A stretch of DNA of 64,000 bases from Rothia gullae (GTDB lineage Bacteria > Actinomycetota > Actinomycetes > Actinomycetales > Micrococcaceae), in the NCBI RefSeq assembly GCF_024294905.1, contig NZ_JANCOC010000002.1, forward strand, positions 175,740 to 239,739, in the 5' to 3' direction. Position numbers and translations under genes: made by a program. The notes beneath the pieces are model-generated. The model saw nothing but the letters and a program-made list of their open reading frames with translations, was not told the DNA's origin and made no database searches. This document shows positions 28,274-36,458 of the stretch, one piece after another (position 1 is the first letter of the stretch; each line of letters begins with the position of its first letter).

Positions 28274-29143
28274 TTATTGGTTTTTGAGAACCCACTCTTT
28301 ATATCGGAGATAAACTTCTGATAGCTGCCGTCGCTGTTCTTCTAGTTTTGTTTCGTTATCTCGAATGAGCGGTTTTTGATACGAAGCTACAAGATTGGCA
28401 AGACCTTGAGCCATTCCTGTATCTTTACTGCATTGTGTTTCAATGACACTGAGTCGAATTTCTTCTTCCGATGCTGGGGAATTACTAGCACCGTCACTGC
28501 GGGTTACATTTGATAGTTCTTTTGTACCCCATTCTTGGTCGCCCCTTCGTGGCGTTAGACCTTTATCCGATAGGCATTTCCACCATGCTTCACGGTATTT
28601 TTTCCATTCAGGATGATTCATGGCAGCTGCATAGGATTGGCCGTGGATTCGACGATAGGCTTCTGTGAGGCCACTTTGCTCTTCGAGGCTGATGCCCGCA
28701 ATCTCTTTCAACGTGGCTAAGATTTCAGGCATGCACTGTTCCATAATTTTTGTGTCATATCCCGCGGATGATGGTGCATTCCCGGATCGTTTGTAGCTTC
28801 CATATTTGGCGGCGTATTCGGGGTTCCAGCGACCAAACTCGCGACCGGACGAAACGAATTCCCTATCTTCTACATCCGGGATATATATTTCATAGGACTG
28901 GCCGTGTTTTGCGAAACAGCGCTGCCTAAGAATTTCCAAGGCTCGACCGTAATACTGGGAATTTTCATCTAAAAGGTCATTGTATTCTTCGAGCGGAGTA
29001 ATGATTCGGTTGTTTTTATAGTCTAGAGTTGCTTGGGCCGTTTCATCACGTTCTAGTTGCGGGCCTGTAGAACAGGATGTGCACGCTAGCGTGAATGCAA
29101 ACGTTAAAGCCATTGCGGGCTGAAAGAATTTCTTGAGGTTCAT
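28274..29143 (-). CDS. Putative lipoprotein of unknown function, low GC
   Basis: I start at ATG 29143 (289 aa), which has GAAAGGAAAAATC directly upstream; the longer frame adds 27 implausible residues. The leader NLKKFFQPAMALTFAFTL is a signal peptide ending near ACTSCSTG, with two possible lipid-modified cysteines. The mature part is mostly helical and hydrophilic, with Cys residues spaced through it (RQRCFAKHGQS, MEQCMPEI, WWKCLSDKGL, IETQCSKDTGM), suggesting disulfides on the outside. The pattern of C followed three to five residues later by G is repeated. Base composition is clearly AT-richer than the neighbours, and repeats bracket the gene, so it may be acquired. No family was recognised. 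Confidence 0.75.
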   Translation of the reverse strand: MNLKKFFQPAMALTFAFTLACTSCSTGPQLERDETAQATLDYKNNRIITPLEEYNDLLDENSQYYGRALEILRQRCFAKHGQSYEIYIPDVEDREFVSSGREFGRWNPEYAAKYGSYKRSGNAPSSAGYDTKIMEQCMPEILATLKEIAGISLEEQSGLTEAYRRIHGQSYAAAMNHPEWKKYREAWWKCLSDKGLTPRRGDQEWGTKELSNVTRSDGASNSPASEEEIRLSVIETQCSKDTGMAQGLANLVASYQKPLIRDNETKLEEQRRQLSEVYLRYKEWVLKNQ

Positions 29144-29447
29144 GATTTTTCCTTTCAAGAACAACAAGGGGATATATTTTACGGCCTGGTGTATACCAAG
29201 TCGTTCTCTTAGATACAATCCCAATCTATGTAATCGGAATCATATTTAAGAGGTGGCTACAATCTAGCACTCATTAAGGAGCCTTTTCAAGCAATGAGTG
29301 AGGTATGTGTCACAAAATTTAAGAGTGTATGTATAATAAGGGCTGTAAAATTTGGTATTTTACACCATTTGCGTACTGATAATTTTTTACACAAATATAT
29401 TATGTGACTAAAATCATCTAAAAGATACTCTTTGCGATAATAAAGCA
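29144..29447. other. AT-rich upstream region of the lipoprotein gene
   Basis: Roughly 300 bp of low-GC sequence without a gene; the lipoprotein promoter should lie here. It ends at the right copy of the hairpin module. Confidence 0.5.
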
Positions 29448-29573
29448 ATGCCCCCGGCTGGTGATTCATCAACCGGGGGCATTCGTGTTTTAACTTTGTG
29501 CTGTAGCTGGACTGCATGTTTTAACTGATGTAGCCCGGAGGTAACGACTATTACCTCCGGGCTAATTCAGTTA
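29448..29573. repeat. Hairpin module, right copy (NRPS terminator)
   Basis: Direct repeat of the module at 28043-28154. The hairpins are at 29448-29482 and 29531-29564 (perfect 14-bp arms TAGCCCGGAGGTAA). Read on the minus strand they follow the NRPS stop and should terminate it. Confidence 0.8.
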
Positions 29574-29592
29574 CTTGTGTGCGTTGGCGAGT

Positions 29593-32500
29593 TTAGCCAG
29601 CGAAGTGGCCGGTCACCTCCGCCAAACGCGCCGGATTCACCAAATCAGGGTGCGTACCCTCCAGCAGCACCGCACGGAACGACGACGCATGCGCCGACCA
29701 ACCCGCCGCATCCAAATACGGCTGATCCTCATGCGGCACACCCACCAGCAACACGTCCCCTTCAAAGAACGCCTGCTCAGCACCACGCATCAACGCCGCC
29801 GAAGCACGCATACTACCCAGGCACACGCCCAACTTCTCCTCCGGCAGGTAACCCATCGCCGAACCCGCCCGCTGCAAACGCTCCAACGTACCCGGCAGGT
29901 CAAGCTGCTCATCAGCGGCAGGCTCCGGCAAACCGCCCATACGCAACAGCGCACGGAAGCTCTCCTGCTCATCCGGCGCAGGCACACCCTGCCACTGCTC
30001 CGAAGGATACGCATCCAACAGGATGACGCGCTCAACCTGCGCACCCGCAGCCTGCGCCAAAGCCGCCACCTGCACCGCGGCAGTACCACCCACAGACCAG
30101 CCCATCAACGCAAAACGACGCGGCAACGAACGCTCCGCCAGGGTCTTCTCAATCAGCTTCAGGTAGCCCTCAGCCAACTCCTGCAGGCTCGACGCGAACC
30201 CAGCCTGCGGGTCAGAGAACGCCTCAGCCTGCACAGCATACACACCCTGCTGAGCCGGAAGATGCGAGAGATACCCCGCATAGCACCAGCCCAAACCGCC
30301 CGCAGGCGGCAGAATAAACAGCGGCGCGGGGGCCTCGGTAGCGTCATGCGCGGTAGGTTGTTCTCGTAGCGGCAGAACCGGCGCGAACTCCGCACCCTCG
30401 CCACGCTCGCCCGCAATGGACGCCGCCAAAGCCTGCACCGTCGGATGCGCAAACAGCGCACCAATGCTCACGCTCAGACCCAGCTGCTCCTCCACCGCGG
30501 CAATCACCTCAAGAGCCGCCAGCGAATGACCGCCCGAAGCGAAGAAATCCTCATCCACGCCGAAACGCTCACGACCCAGCACGCCCGCAATAATCGAGCA
30601 CAGCTGCTGTTCCAGCAGACCGTGCGGGCCCTCAGCGTCAGAGGTCTGCGGAGTCAGGTCGAGGGTCGCCAACAGCTTACGATCCGCCTTACCGGAGGGG
30701 CTCACCGGCAGAGCCGGCAGGGTGTGCCACAGGGTCGGAACCATGTAGTCCGGCAGAACCTGCGCGCAGTGCTCACGCGCCGTCTCCACCAGCTGCTCAG
30801 CACGCTCGGCGGACACATCGCCGACCTCCAGCACCGCCGCCAGGGCAGGCTCACGCAGGCCGCGGTACAGCAGAGCCACCGAAGCGCTCACACCCTCAAC
30901 CGCGGCAAGAGCCATCTCAATATCGCCCAGCTCCAGGCGCTGACCGCGCACCTTAATCTGATAGTCCGTGCGGCCGCGGTAGCCAATGACGGCGCGACCA
31001 TCGGGAAGAATCTCCCAGCACGCCAAATCGCCCGTACGGTACAGGCGCTGACTCTCACCGTTCAGCAGCGCGAGCGCACCGGCAGGAGCCTGCTCCACGA
31101 AAGCCGCCGCGGTCGCCTGCGGGTTGTTCTTGTAGCCGCGCGCCAGCTGCACACCCGACAGGTGCAGTTCACCCGTCACGCCCACCGGCACGGGGTGGCC
31201 GGTCGGGTCAAGAATCAGGGTGCCGGTGTTCCAGACCGGCTCGCCAATGGGCACGCTCTCGCGCTGCGGGTCAGTGGAGGTCTCCCAGAAGGTCACGTCC
31301 ACCGCCGCCTCGGTGGGGCCGTACAGGTTCAGCGGGTACACGCCCAGAACCTCGCCCGCGGCCTGCACCTGGTCCTTCTGCAGCGCCTCACCCGAGCAGA
31401 CCACATAGCGCAGGGGCTGCTCTCGACCCTGACCGAAACCGGCATCAGCCAGGATGCGGCGCGCCGCAGGCGAAGAGGTCAGCGCCGACAGCATGGTCGG
31501 CACAAAGTGCACCGCCGTGACGGACTGCCCGGCAATCACGCGCGCCAGGTAGGCGGGGTCGCGGTGCCCCTCCGGGGCGGCAATGACCACGGCGGCACCC
31601 TCAGCGAGAGGCCAATACAGCTCCCACACGTGCACGTCAAAGGAGATGGGGGTCTTGTGCAGGACGCGGTCGCCCTCCCCCACCGGGATCTGGTGCTGTT
31701 GCCAGCGCAGGCGGTTATCAATCGCGCGGTGGCTGATGGCAACGCCCTTAGGCCTGCCCGTGGAGCCGGAGGTGAAGAGCACGTAAGCGTCCTCGTCCAG
31801 GCCGGTTTTCGTGCCCGGAAGCTCCTCAGCGGCGGGTGCAGAGGAGTGTTCCCCGTTGGGTTCCTCGTCGCTCAGTAGGGGCAGAGTATGCTGGGGCAGG
31901 TTTGCGTGACGTGCAGGCTCCTGCGGGTTCAGCTCTTCCGCGCTCAGCGGCTGCAGACCGGGGCCGTGTAGCAGTAGCGAGCATTCGGCGTCCTCCATCA
32001 TCACGCCCACACGCTCGGCGGGCAGATCCGGAAGCACCGGAACGTAGGTGGCGCCAGCGTACAGCAGGGCGTACAGCGCCACGTACTGCTCGGCGCCGCG
32101 GTGCACACGCAGACCCACCGCGTCGGAAGGGCGAACGCCCCAGTCCAGCAGCTGCGCGGCAAGCGCACGGGCGCGCTCGTCCAGTTCGGCGTAGGTGAGG
32201 GCGCGGTCAAAAGCGTAGGCGCGCTCCGACTCGGGGGTGAGCACCTCACCGGGCGCGGGGGCAGAATCCAGCACGGCGAGCGCCTGCGGATGCGCCACCA
32301 CCGCGTCACGGAAGCGACCCAGCAGGGTCTTGTACTCCATCGGGTGATCGGTAAGCGCCGGGGCGGTCAGCTTGCGCAGGATCGCAAGCTCCGCCTCGGT
32401 CGCCAAGCCGAGGTTGTTCAGGGAAGCACCCTCACGCTGCGCCTCCGCCGCGTAGGCGGGTAGCCACTCGCTCAGGCGGGCGGCGTGACGTTCCAGATCC

Positions 32501-33936
32501 TCAGCGGTGTAGAGCGCCGGGTTCATGTCAATCTCGCAGGAGATGCTGTTGCCGCGGCCGGGCATGCCGCGCAGGGTGAAGGTCGCGTCAGCAACGGGAC
32601 CGGCAGAGATATTGTGAATGCGCGCAGTCGGTACCGGCTGTACGGTTCCGGACTCATCCTTGGAGGGTGCCGCCAGCGGCAGCACCGCGTCAAAGGGAAC
32701 CACGTTAATCTGCGCGCCAAACAGCCTGGACTGGGCGTTACGCGCGGTACGCTCGAGGTCTTCCTGACGAGCCAGCGGATGCTCCGCATTGCGGGCGTAC
32801 TGTTCCTTCACCGACTGCAGGGACTCCGTGATGGGGCCGGTCGCCGCAACCTGCACCGGCAGAACGTTCACCGCGGTACAGCCGGTCTGCGCGCTCGCCG
32901 TACCCAGGGCGCGGGTCGCCTCCGGCAGGGTGCGGGCGAACATGCGGTTCATCTGCGGCACGCCGAACGAAGCCTGCGGGTAGCCGCCCACACGCGCCAG
33001 GTAAGAGCCGACGGCTGCGGTTGCTAGCACCGGCCAGGAGACGGCGTGCTGCTTTGCCGCATCCAGCAGGGTCTGCTGGGTGGGCACATCAATGCTGAAC
33101 GCCAAGCGCACAGACTGCGCCGACGGGGAGGCGGTACGACCCGCCAGGGAGGTGTCTTCCTGTTCCAGGGCGCCGCTCGCCTCCCAGAAGGCGACGTCTT
33201 CGTCGCGGGCGGCGGAGGCGGCATCGTCGGCATCGAGCAGCTGCTGCAGGCTCATGCGGCGGGTTACCGGAACCAATTGACCGGCGGACAGGGCGCGGTA
33301 TATCGCCGCCACGCGGGAGAGGCCGTTGAACGCGGCGAATCCGTCGGCAACCACGTGGGAGAAGGAATGGTACACCCAGAGGAACCCGCCGTAACGCACC
33401 GCTGCGCTGCGCACGGTCACGCCCTCATCGGTGGCGAGGGGCTGGGCGAGCAGGCGCTGCGCCCAGGCGCGTACCGGTGCGGGCAAATCAGAGTCAGGCA
33501 AGGCTGATTCAGGCAGGTCAGAGGCGTTCTCCTCCCCCGCCTTCGCGGTGTCGCTCAGCTCGCCCCCGTCCAGCTCCCCCTCATCCACGAGCAGGTCAAT
33601 GCCCGCAAGGAACGCCTCCTCGGTCAGAATCTGCTGGGAGGCGGCACCATCGGCAATGCGGGTGCGCACGCGGAAGCCCTCGTTCTCACGGTAGAGCTGT
33701 TCAAAAGCCTCACGCAGCAGAGCGAGGTCGGTGTCTGCGGGGCATTGCAGAACCTCCGCGGTGTTGTAGCAGGGGTTCGTCGGGTCAATCACGGCGGCAA
33801 AGTAGATGCCGCGTGCGTTAGTGGTCAGCGGCAGCCAGGGGCTGTCAGCGCTGTGCTGTGCGGAGGGGTTCGCGGCGGTGGGAAGGTCGGAAGCAGTCCC
33901 GAAGCAAGCGGGTGCGGTAGTATCAGCTACGCCCAT
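29593..33936 (-). CDS. entF: EntF-like nonribosomal peptide synthetase (C-A-T-TE), predicted to use L-serine
   Basis: The 1447-residue protein has a condensation domain (about 40-500), an adenylation domain (about 530-1060; LFTSGSTGRPKGVAISHR near 722, YRTGDLACW), a carrier domain (GGHSLAALE near 1135) and a thioesterase (GWSVGG near 1279; GTHPDL with the likely His). Reading the specificity pocket from DVHVWEL, HFVPTML, VCSGEAL, LYGPTEAAVD and SGKADRK gives D-V-W-H-V-S-L-V-D-K, one change from the EntF serine code. The condensation motif reads SHVVADG: the catalytic second His is kept but the first is Ser. An acidic insert of about 30 residues near 120-160 makes it longer than E. coli EntF. 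Start: GAGAGG five bases before the ATG. Expected product: the trilactone of dihydroxybenzoyl-serine. Confidence 0.92.
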   Translation of the reverse strand: MGVADTTAPACFGTASDLPTAANPSAQHSADSPWLPLTTNARGIYFAAVIDPTNPCYNTAEVLQCPADTDLALLREAFEQLYRENEGFRVRTRIADGAASQQILTEEAFLAGIDLLVDEGELDGGELSDTAKAGEENASDLPESALPDSDLPAPVRAWAQRLLAQPLATDEGVTVRSAAVRYGGFLWVYHSFSHVVADGFAAFNGLSRVAAIYRALSAGQLVPVTRRMSLQQLLDADDAASAARDEDVAFWEASGALEQEDTSLAGRTASPSAQSVRLAFSIDVPTQQTLLDAAKQHAVSWPVLATAAVGSYLARVGGYPQASFGVPQMNRMFARTLPEATRALGTASAQTGCTAVNVLPVQVAATGPITESLQSVKEQYARNAEHPLARQEDLERTARNAQSRLFGAQINVVPFDAVLPLAAPSKDESGTVQPVPTARIHNISAGPVADATFTLRGMPGRGNSISCEIDMNPALYTAEDLERHAARLSEWLPAYAAEAQREGASLNNLGLATEAELAILRKLTAPALTDHPMEYKTLLGRFRDAVVAHPQALAVLDSAPAPGEVLTPESERAYAFDRALTYAELDERARALAAQLLDWGVRPSDAVGLRVHRGAEQYVALYALLYAGATYVPVLPDLPAERVGVMMEDAECSLLLHGPGLQPLSAEELNPQEPARHANLPQHTLPLLSDEEPNGEHSSAPAAEELPGTKTGLDEDAYVLFTSGSTGRPKGVAISHRAIDNRLRWQQHQIPVGEGDRVLHKTPISFDVHVWELYWPLAEGAAVVIAAPEGHRDPAYLARVIAGQSVTAVHFVPTMLSALTSSPAARRILADAGFGQGREQPLRYVVCSGEALQKDQVQAAGEVLGVYPLNLYGPTEAAVDVTFWETSTDPQRESVPIGEPVWNTGTLILDPTGHPVPVGVTGELHLSGVQLARGYKNNPQATAAAFVEQAPAGALALLNGESQRLYRTGDLACWEILPDGRAVIGYRGRTDYQIKVRGQRLELGDIEMALAAVEGVSASVALLYRGLREPALAAVLEVGDVSAERAEQLVETAREHCAQVLPDYMVPTLWHTLPALPVSPSGKADRKLLATLDLTPQTSDAEGPHGLLEQQLCSIIAGVLGRERFGVDEDFFASGGHSLAALEVIAAVEEQLGLSVSIGALFAHPTVQALAASIAGERGEGAEFAPVLPLREQPTAHDATEAPAPLFILPPAGGLGWCYAGYLSHLPAQQGVYAVQAEAFSDPQAGFASSLQELAEGYLKLIEKTLAERSLPRRFALMGWSVGGTAAVQVAALAQAAGAQVERVILLDAYPSEQWQGVPAPDEQESFRALLRMGGLPEPAADEQLDLPGTLERLQRAGSAMGYLPEEKLGVCLGSMRASAALMRGAEQAFFEGDVLLVGVPHEDQPYLDAAGWSAHASSFRAVLLEGTHPDLVNPARLAEVTGHFAG

Positions 33937-34136
33937 GGTGGCCTCTCAAAGGTCTGGATTAGGGGTCTGGATTAGGGATGATATGCGGTGTGTTAAAGGT
34001 AGGGGTGAAAGGTAGGCTACTGCCCCGCCGTTTCACGCTGGCAGAAGTGCGCTGACAGAAGTGCGCTGAGAAGGGTAAACGCAGCTACACAACACGGCGT
34101 AAAACCGGCGCACAGAAAAACGAGGCGAGTAGCAGA

Positions 34137-34183
34137 CACCCCGGGCACCCGCCTGCATTCGCGGCTGGCGGGCGCTCGGGGTG
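34137..34183. other. Intercistronic hairpin between carrier-protein gene and NRPS gene
   Basis: Two 17-base arms (34137-34153 and 34167-34183) pair with few mismatches. No T run follows, so it may be a processing or attenuation element rather than a terminator. Confidence 0.5.
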
Positions 34184-34192
34184 CGGTAACGC

Positions 34193-34420
34193 TTAGCCCA
34201 GGCGGGAGGCGATAAACTCCACGGTCGGGTTCTCCACCAGCTCGGTAAACTCAATCACGGCGCCCTCAGCGGCAAGGTCGTCGAGCAGGGCGAATGCGCC
34301 CATAGAGTCCATGCCTAGGGAGAACAGGTCGGTGGTCGGCTCGTCAAAAGCGGTCTGCAGGGAGTCGGGCTCGATGATGTACTTCTCCAGGATTGGGCGC
34401 AGGGTCTCAAATGCGGACAT
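34193..34420 (-). CDS. Stand-alone aryl carrier protein
   Basis: The 75-residue protein starts at ATG 34420 with GAGGAG four bases upstream. It is a single acyl-carrier fold with the phosphopantetheine serine in LFSLGMDSMGAFALLDDL (about residue 37). Lying between the EntE-like ligase and the NRPS, it should receive 2,3-dihydroxybenzoate as a thioester. In E. coli this role belongs to the C-terminal domain of EntB, which also has an isochorismatase domain; here the carrier is separate. A phosphopantetheinyl transferase to activate it is not in the window. Confidence 0.88.
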   Translation of the reverse strand: MSAFETLRPILEKYIIEPDSLQTAFDEPTTDLFSLGMDSMGAFALLDDLAAEGAVIEFTELVENPTVEFIASRLG

Positions 34421-34489
34421 TTTTCTCCTCAATTAGGGGGTGGGAATAACGGCGTACGGTTTAGCCAAAAATGGTCTAGTTCAAAGGGC

Positions 34490-36190
34490 TTAGCCAAAAA
34501 TTTCGGCAAGCTTGGCGCGCAGCTCGCGGCGAGAAATCTTACCCACGTTCGTGGTGGGCAGCTCCTGCAGAACCTGCACGCGCTCCGGGATCTTGAACTC
34601 GGCAAGCTTCTTCGAGGTGAAGAACTCGTGCATCGTGCGGCGCGGGTTTTCGCCCAGGTCGGCGCCTTCCTGCGGCACAATGACCAGGCCCACGCGCTCG
34701 CCCACAGTCTCATCGGGGATGCCCAGGACCACGGCGTCAAAAACGTCGGGGTGGGTCAGCGCCAGCTCTTCAATTTCGTCCACGGCAATCTTCTCGCCGT
34801 TGCGGTTAATCTGGTCCTTCGCGCGGCCGGTCACCTCAAGATACTTGCCGGCAACCAGTCGCACAATGTCGCCAGTGCGGTAGAAGCCGTCCTCGGTGAA
34901 TCCGTAGCGGTTCGCGTTCTCCTCCAGGTAGTAGCCGCGAATCGTGTACGGGCCGCGGGTGAGCAGGTGGCCGCTCTCGCCGCGCTTGACCGGCTGGTCC
35001 TGATCATCAACAATCAGGATTTCGTCGTCGGGGCTAATCGGGTAGCCCTGGGTCCTCAGACGCATCTCAATCGGGTCGGTCGAGCGGGTGTAGTTCACCA
35101 GGCCCTCAGCCATGCCGAACACCTGCTGAACGGTGCAGCCGAGCACCGATTCAATCTTGCCCGCAACCGCCGGAGCCAGCTTCGAACCGCCCACCTGCAG
35201 GGTCTGCAGGGACGGCAGGGACACGCCGCGCTTCTCCGCGGAGGCGACCCACGCCTGAGCCAGCGGCGGCACCAGCGCGGAGGTGGTCACACCCTCCATC
35301 TCAATGAGGTGGAACGCAGTCTGCGGGGACGGATCCGCCGCAAACACCAGCTTGCCGGAGGCGCACATGACACCCAGGATACCGGGCGAGCTCATCGTGA
35401 AGTTGTGCGCGGCGGGCAGCACCACGAGCATGGTCGTGTTGTTGTTCAGCTTGCAGATATCGACCGAGCCGCGCACCGAGTACAGGTAGGCGGCGTGGGT
35501 GCGAGGAATCAGCTTCGAAATGCCGGTCGTACCGCCGGAGAGCTGCAGGAACGCCACCTGCTCGCTCGCACGCAGGTTCTCGGTGTTCTGAATGACGCCG
35601 GGCACGAACTCTTCAGCGAGCTCTTCTTCGGTCAGCGGGGTCAGCGGCTCCGCAACGTCAATAGCAACCGGCGGCTCCAGGGAGTTCTTGCGTAGCTCTG
35701 CGGCAACGTCCTCGTGCAGGGCGGTAAAATCTGCGCCCGGGGTCAGCGAAGAGAACACGTGCGCCGCAGCGTCGGTGCGGGTCGCAAAGTGTACGAGCTC
35801 GGTGGTGCGGTGCTGCGGTAGGCAGAACACCGGCAGCGCCGCCGCCCAGAAAATACCCAGCAGGTACACCAGGTACTCGGCGGTGTTACCCAGCTGCAGC
35901 AGCACACGGTCACCGGGCTGCACGCCAGCCTGAACAAGGCGCGCCGCAGCGGCACGACCTGCCGCCTCCAGCTCACCGTAGGAGAGGCGAATCTGCTGGG
36001 GCTTGCCGTCCTCATCGAGCTGCGCGTGCGAAAGCGCCACCAACGCAGGGAAGTGCGGCTTCGCGCGGCAGGCATCCAGCAGGAACTCCGGGATGGTCTG
36101 GTCAATCCAGTAGCCGGCTTCGCGGTACTTCGCGGCAAAAGACTCGGGGATGAGCGGCGTGGGGGCCAGGGGGCTACGTTCTACGGTCAT
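34490..36190 (-). CDS. entE: 2,3-dihydroxybenzoate-AMP ligase
   Basis: The 566-residue enzyme adenylates an aryl acid and loads it on the carrier protein. QLSGGTTGISKLIPRTHAA (about residue 220) is the nucleotide loop. LPAAHNFTMSSPGILG (about 262) contains the His-Asn pair and the second Ser that in DhbE contacts the 3-hydroxyl of dihydroxybenzoate; salicylate enzymes carry Cys there. KDQINRNGEKI and GKISRREL lie in the C-terminal subdomain. The final 10 residues end in KLAEIFG. It shares an operon with the carrier protein (69 bp) and the NRPS. GAGAGAAG precedes the ATG. Confidence 0.93.
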   Translation of the reverse strand: MTVERSPLAPTPLIPESFAAKYREAGYWIDQTIPEFLLDACRAKPHFPALVALSHAQLDEDGKPQQIRLSYGELEAAGRAAAARLVQAGVQPGDRVLLQLGNTAEYLVYLLGIFWAAALPVFCLPQHRTTELVHFATRTDAAAHVFSSLTPGADFTALHEDVAAELRKNSLEPPVAIDVAEPLTPLTEEELAEEFVPGVIQNTENLRASEQVAFLQLSGGTTGISKLIPRTHAAYLYSVRGSVDICKLNNNTTMLVVLPAAHNFTMSSPGILGVMCASGKLVFAADPSPQTAFHLIEMEGVTTSALVPPLAQAWVASAEKRGVSLPSLQTLQVGGSKLAPAVAGKIESVLGCTVQQVFGMAEGLVNYTRSTDPIEMRLRTQGYPISPDDEILIVDDQDQPVKRGESGHLLTRGPYTIRGYYLEENANRYGFTEDGFYRTGDIVRLVAGKYLEVTGRAKDQINRNGEKIAVDEIEELALTHPDVFDAVVLGIPDETVGERVGLVIVPQEGADLGENPRRTMHEFFTSKKLAEFKIPERVQVLQELPTTNVGKISRRELRAKLAEIFG

Positions 36191-36458
36191 CTTCTCTCGA
36201 TTTCTGTGTCGTTTGCGGTTTCTATAGCGCTCACGTGCTACATGCGTTCGCAGCGTGATGCCATCTCGTCAATGAGGGCGAGTGCGCAGCCTGCGCCGGG
36301 TATCATTCGGCACCCCTCGCGGCGCGGTAGTGTTGCACTTCTCTTAGGCTGTACTTCTCTAGGATACGGGCGCGGCGGTGTTTACCCTAACGGGGCACCC
36401 CGCACGCCCACCATGCGGGGTATGCTCTACCCGTGTAGGATCCCTAGGCGACCTCTCG
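36191..36458. promoter_or_regulatory. Region between fes and entE
   Basis: It contains a hairpin ACCCCGCA/TGCGGGGT (36397-36404 with 36414-36421) without a T run, and a weak iron-box-like sequence TTAGGCTGTACTTCTCTAG starting near 36345 (11 of 19 matches to the DtxR consensus). The entE promoter probably lies here. The box is only a suggestion. Confidence 0.35.
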
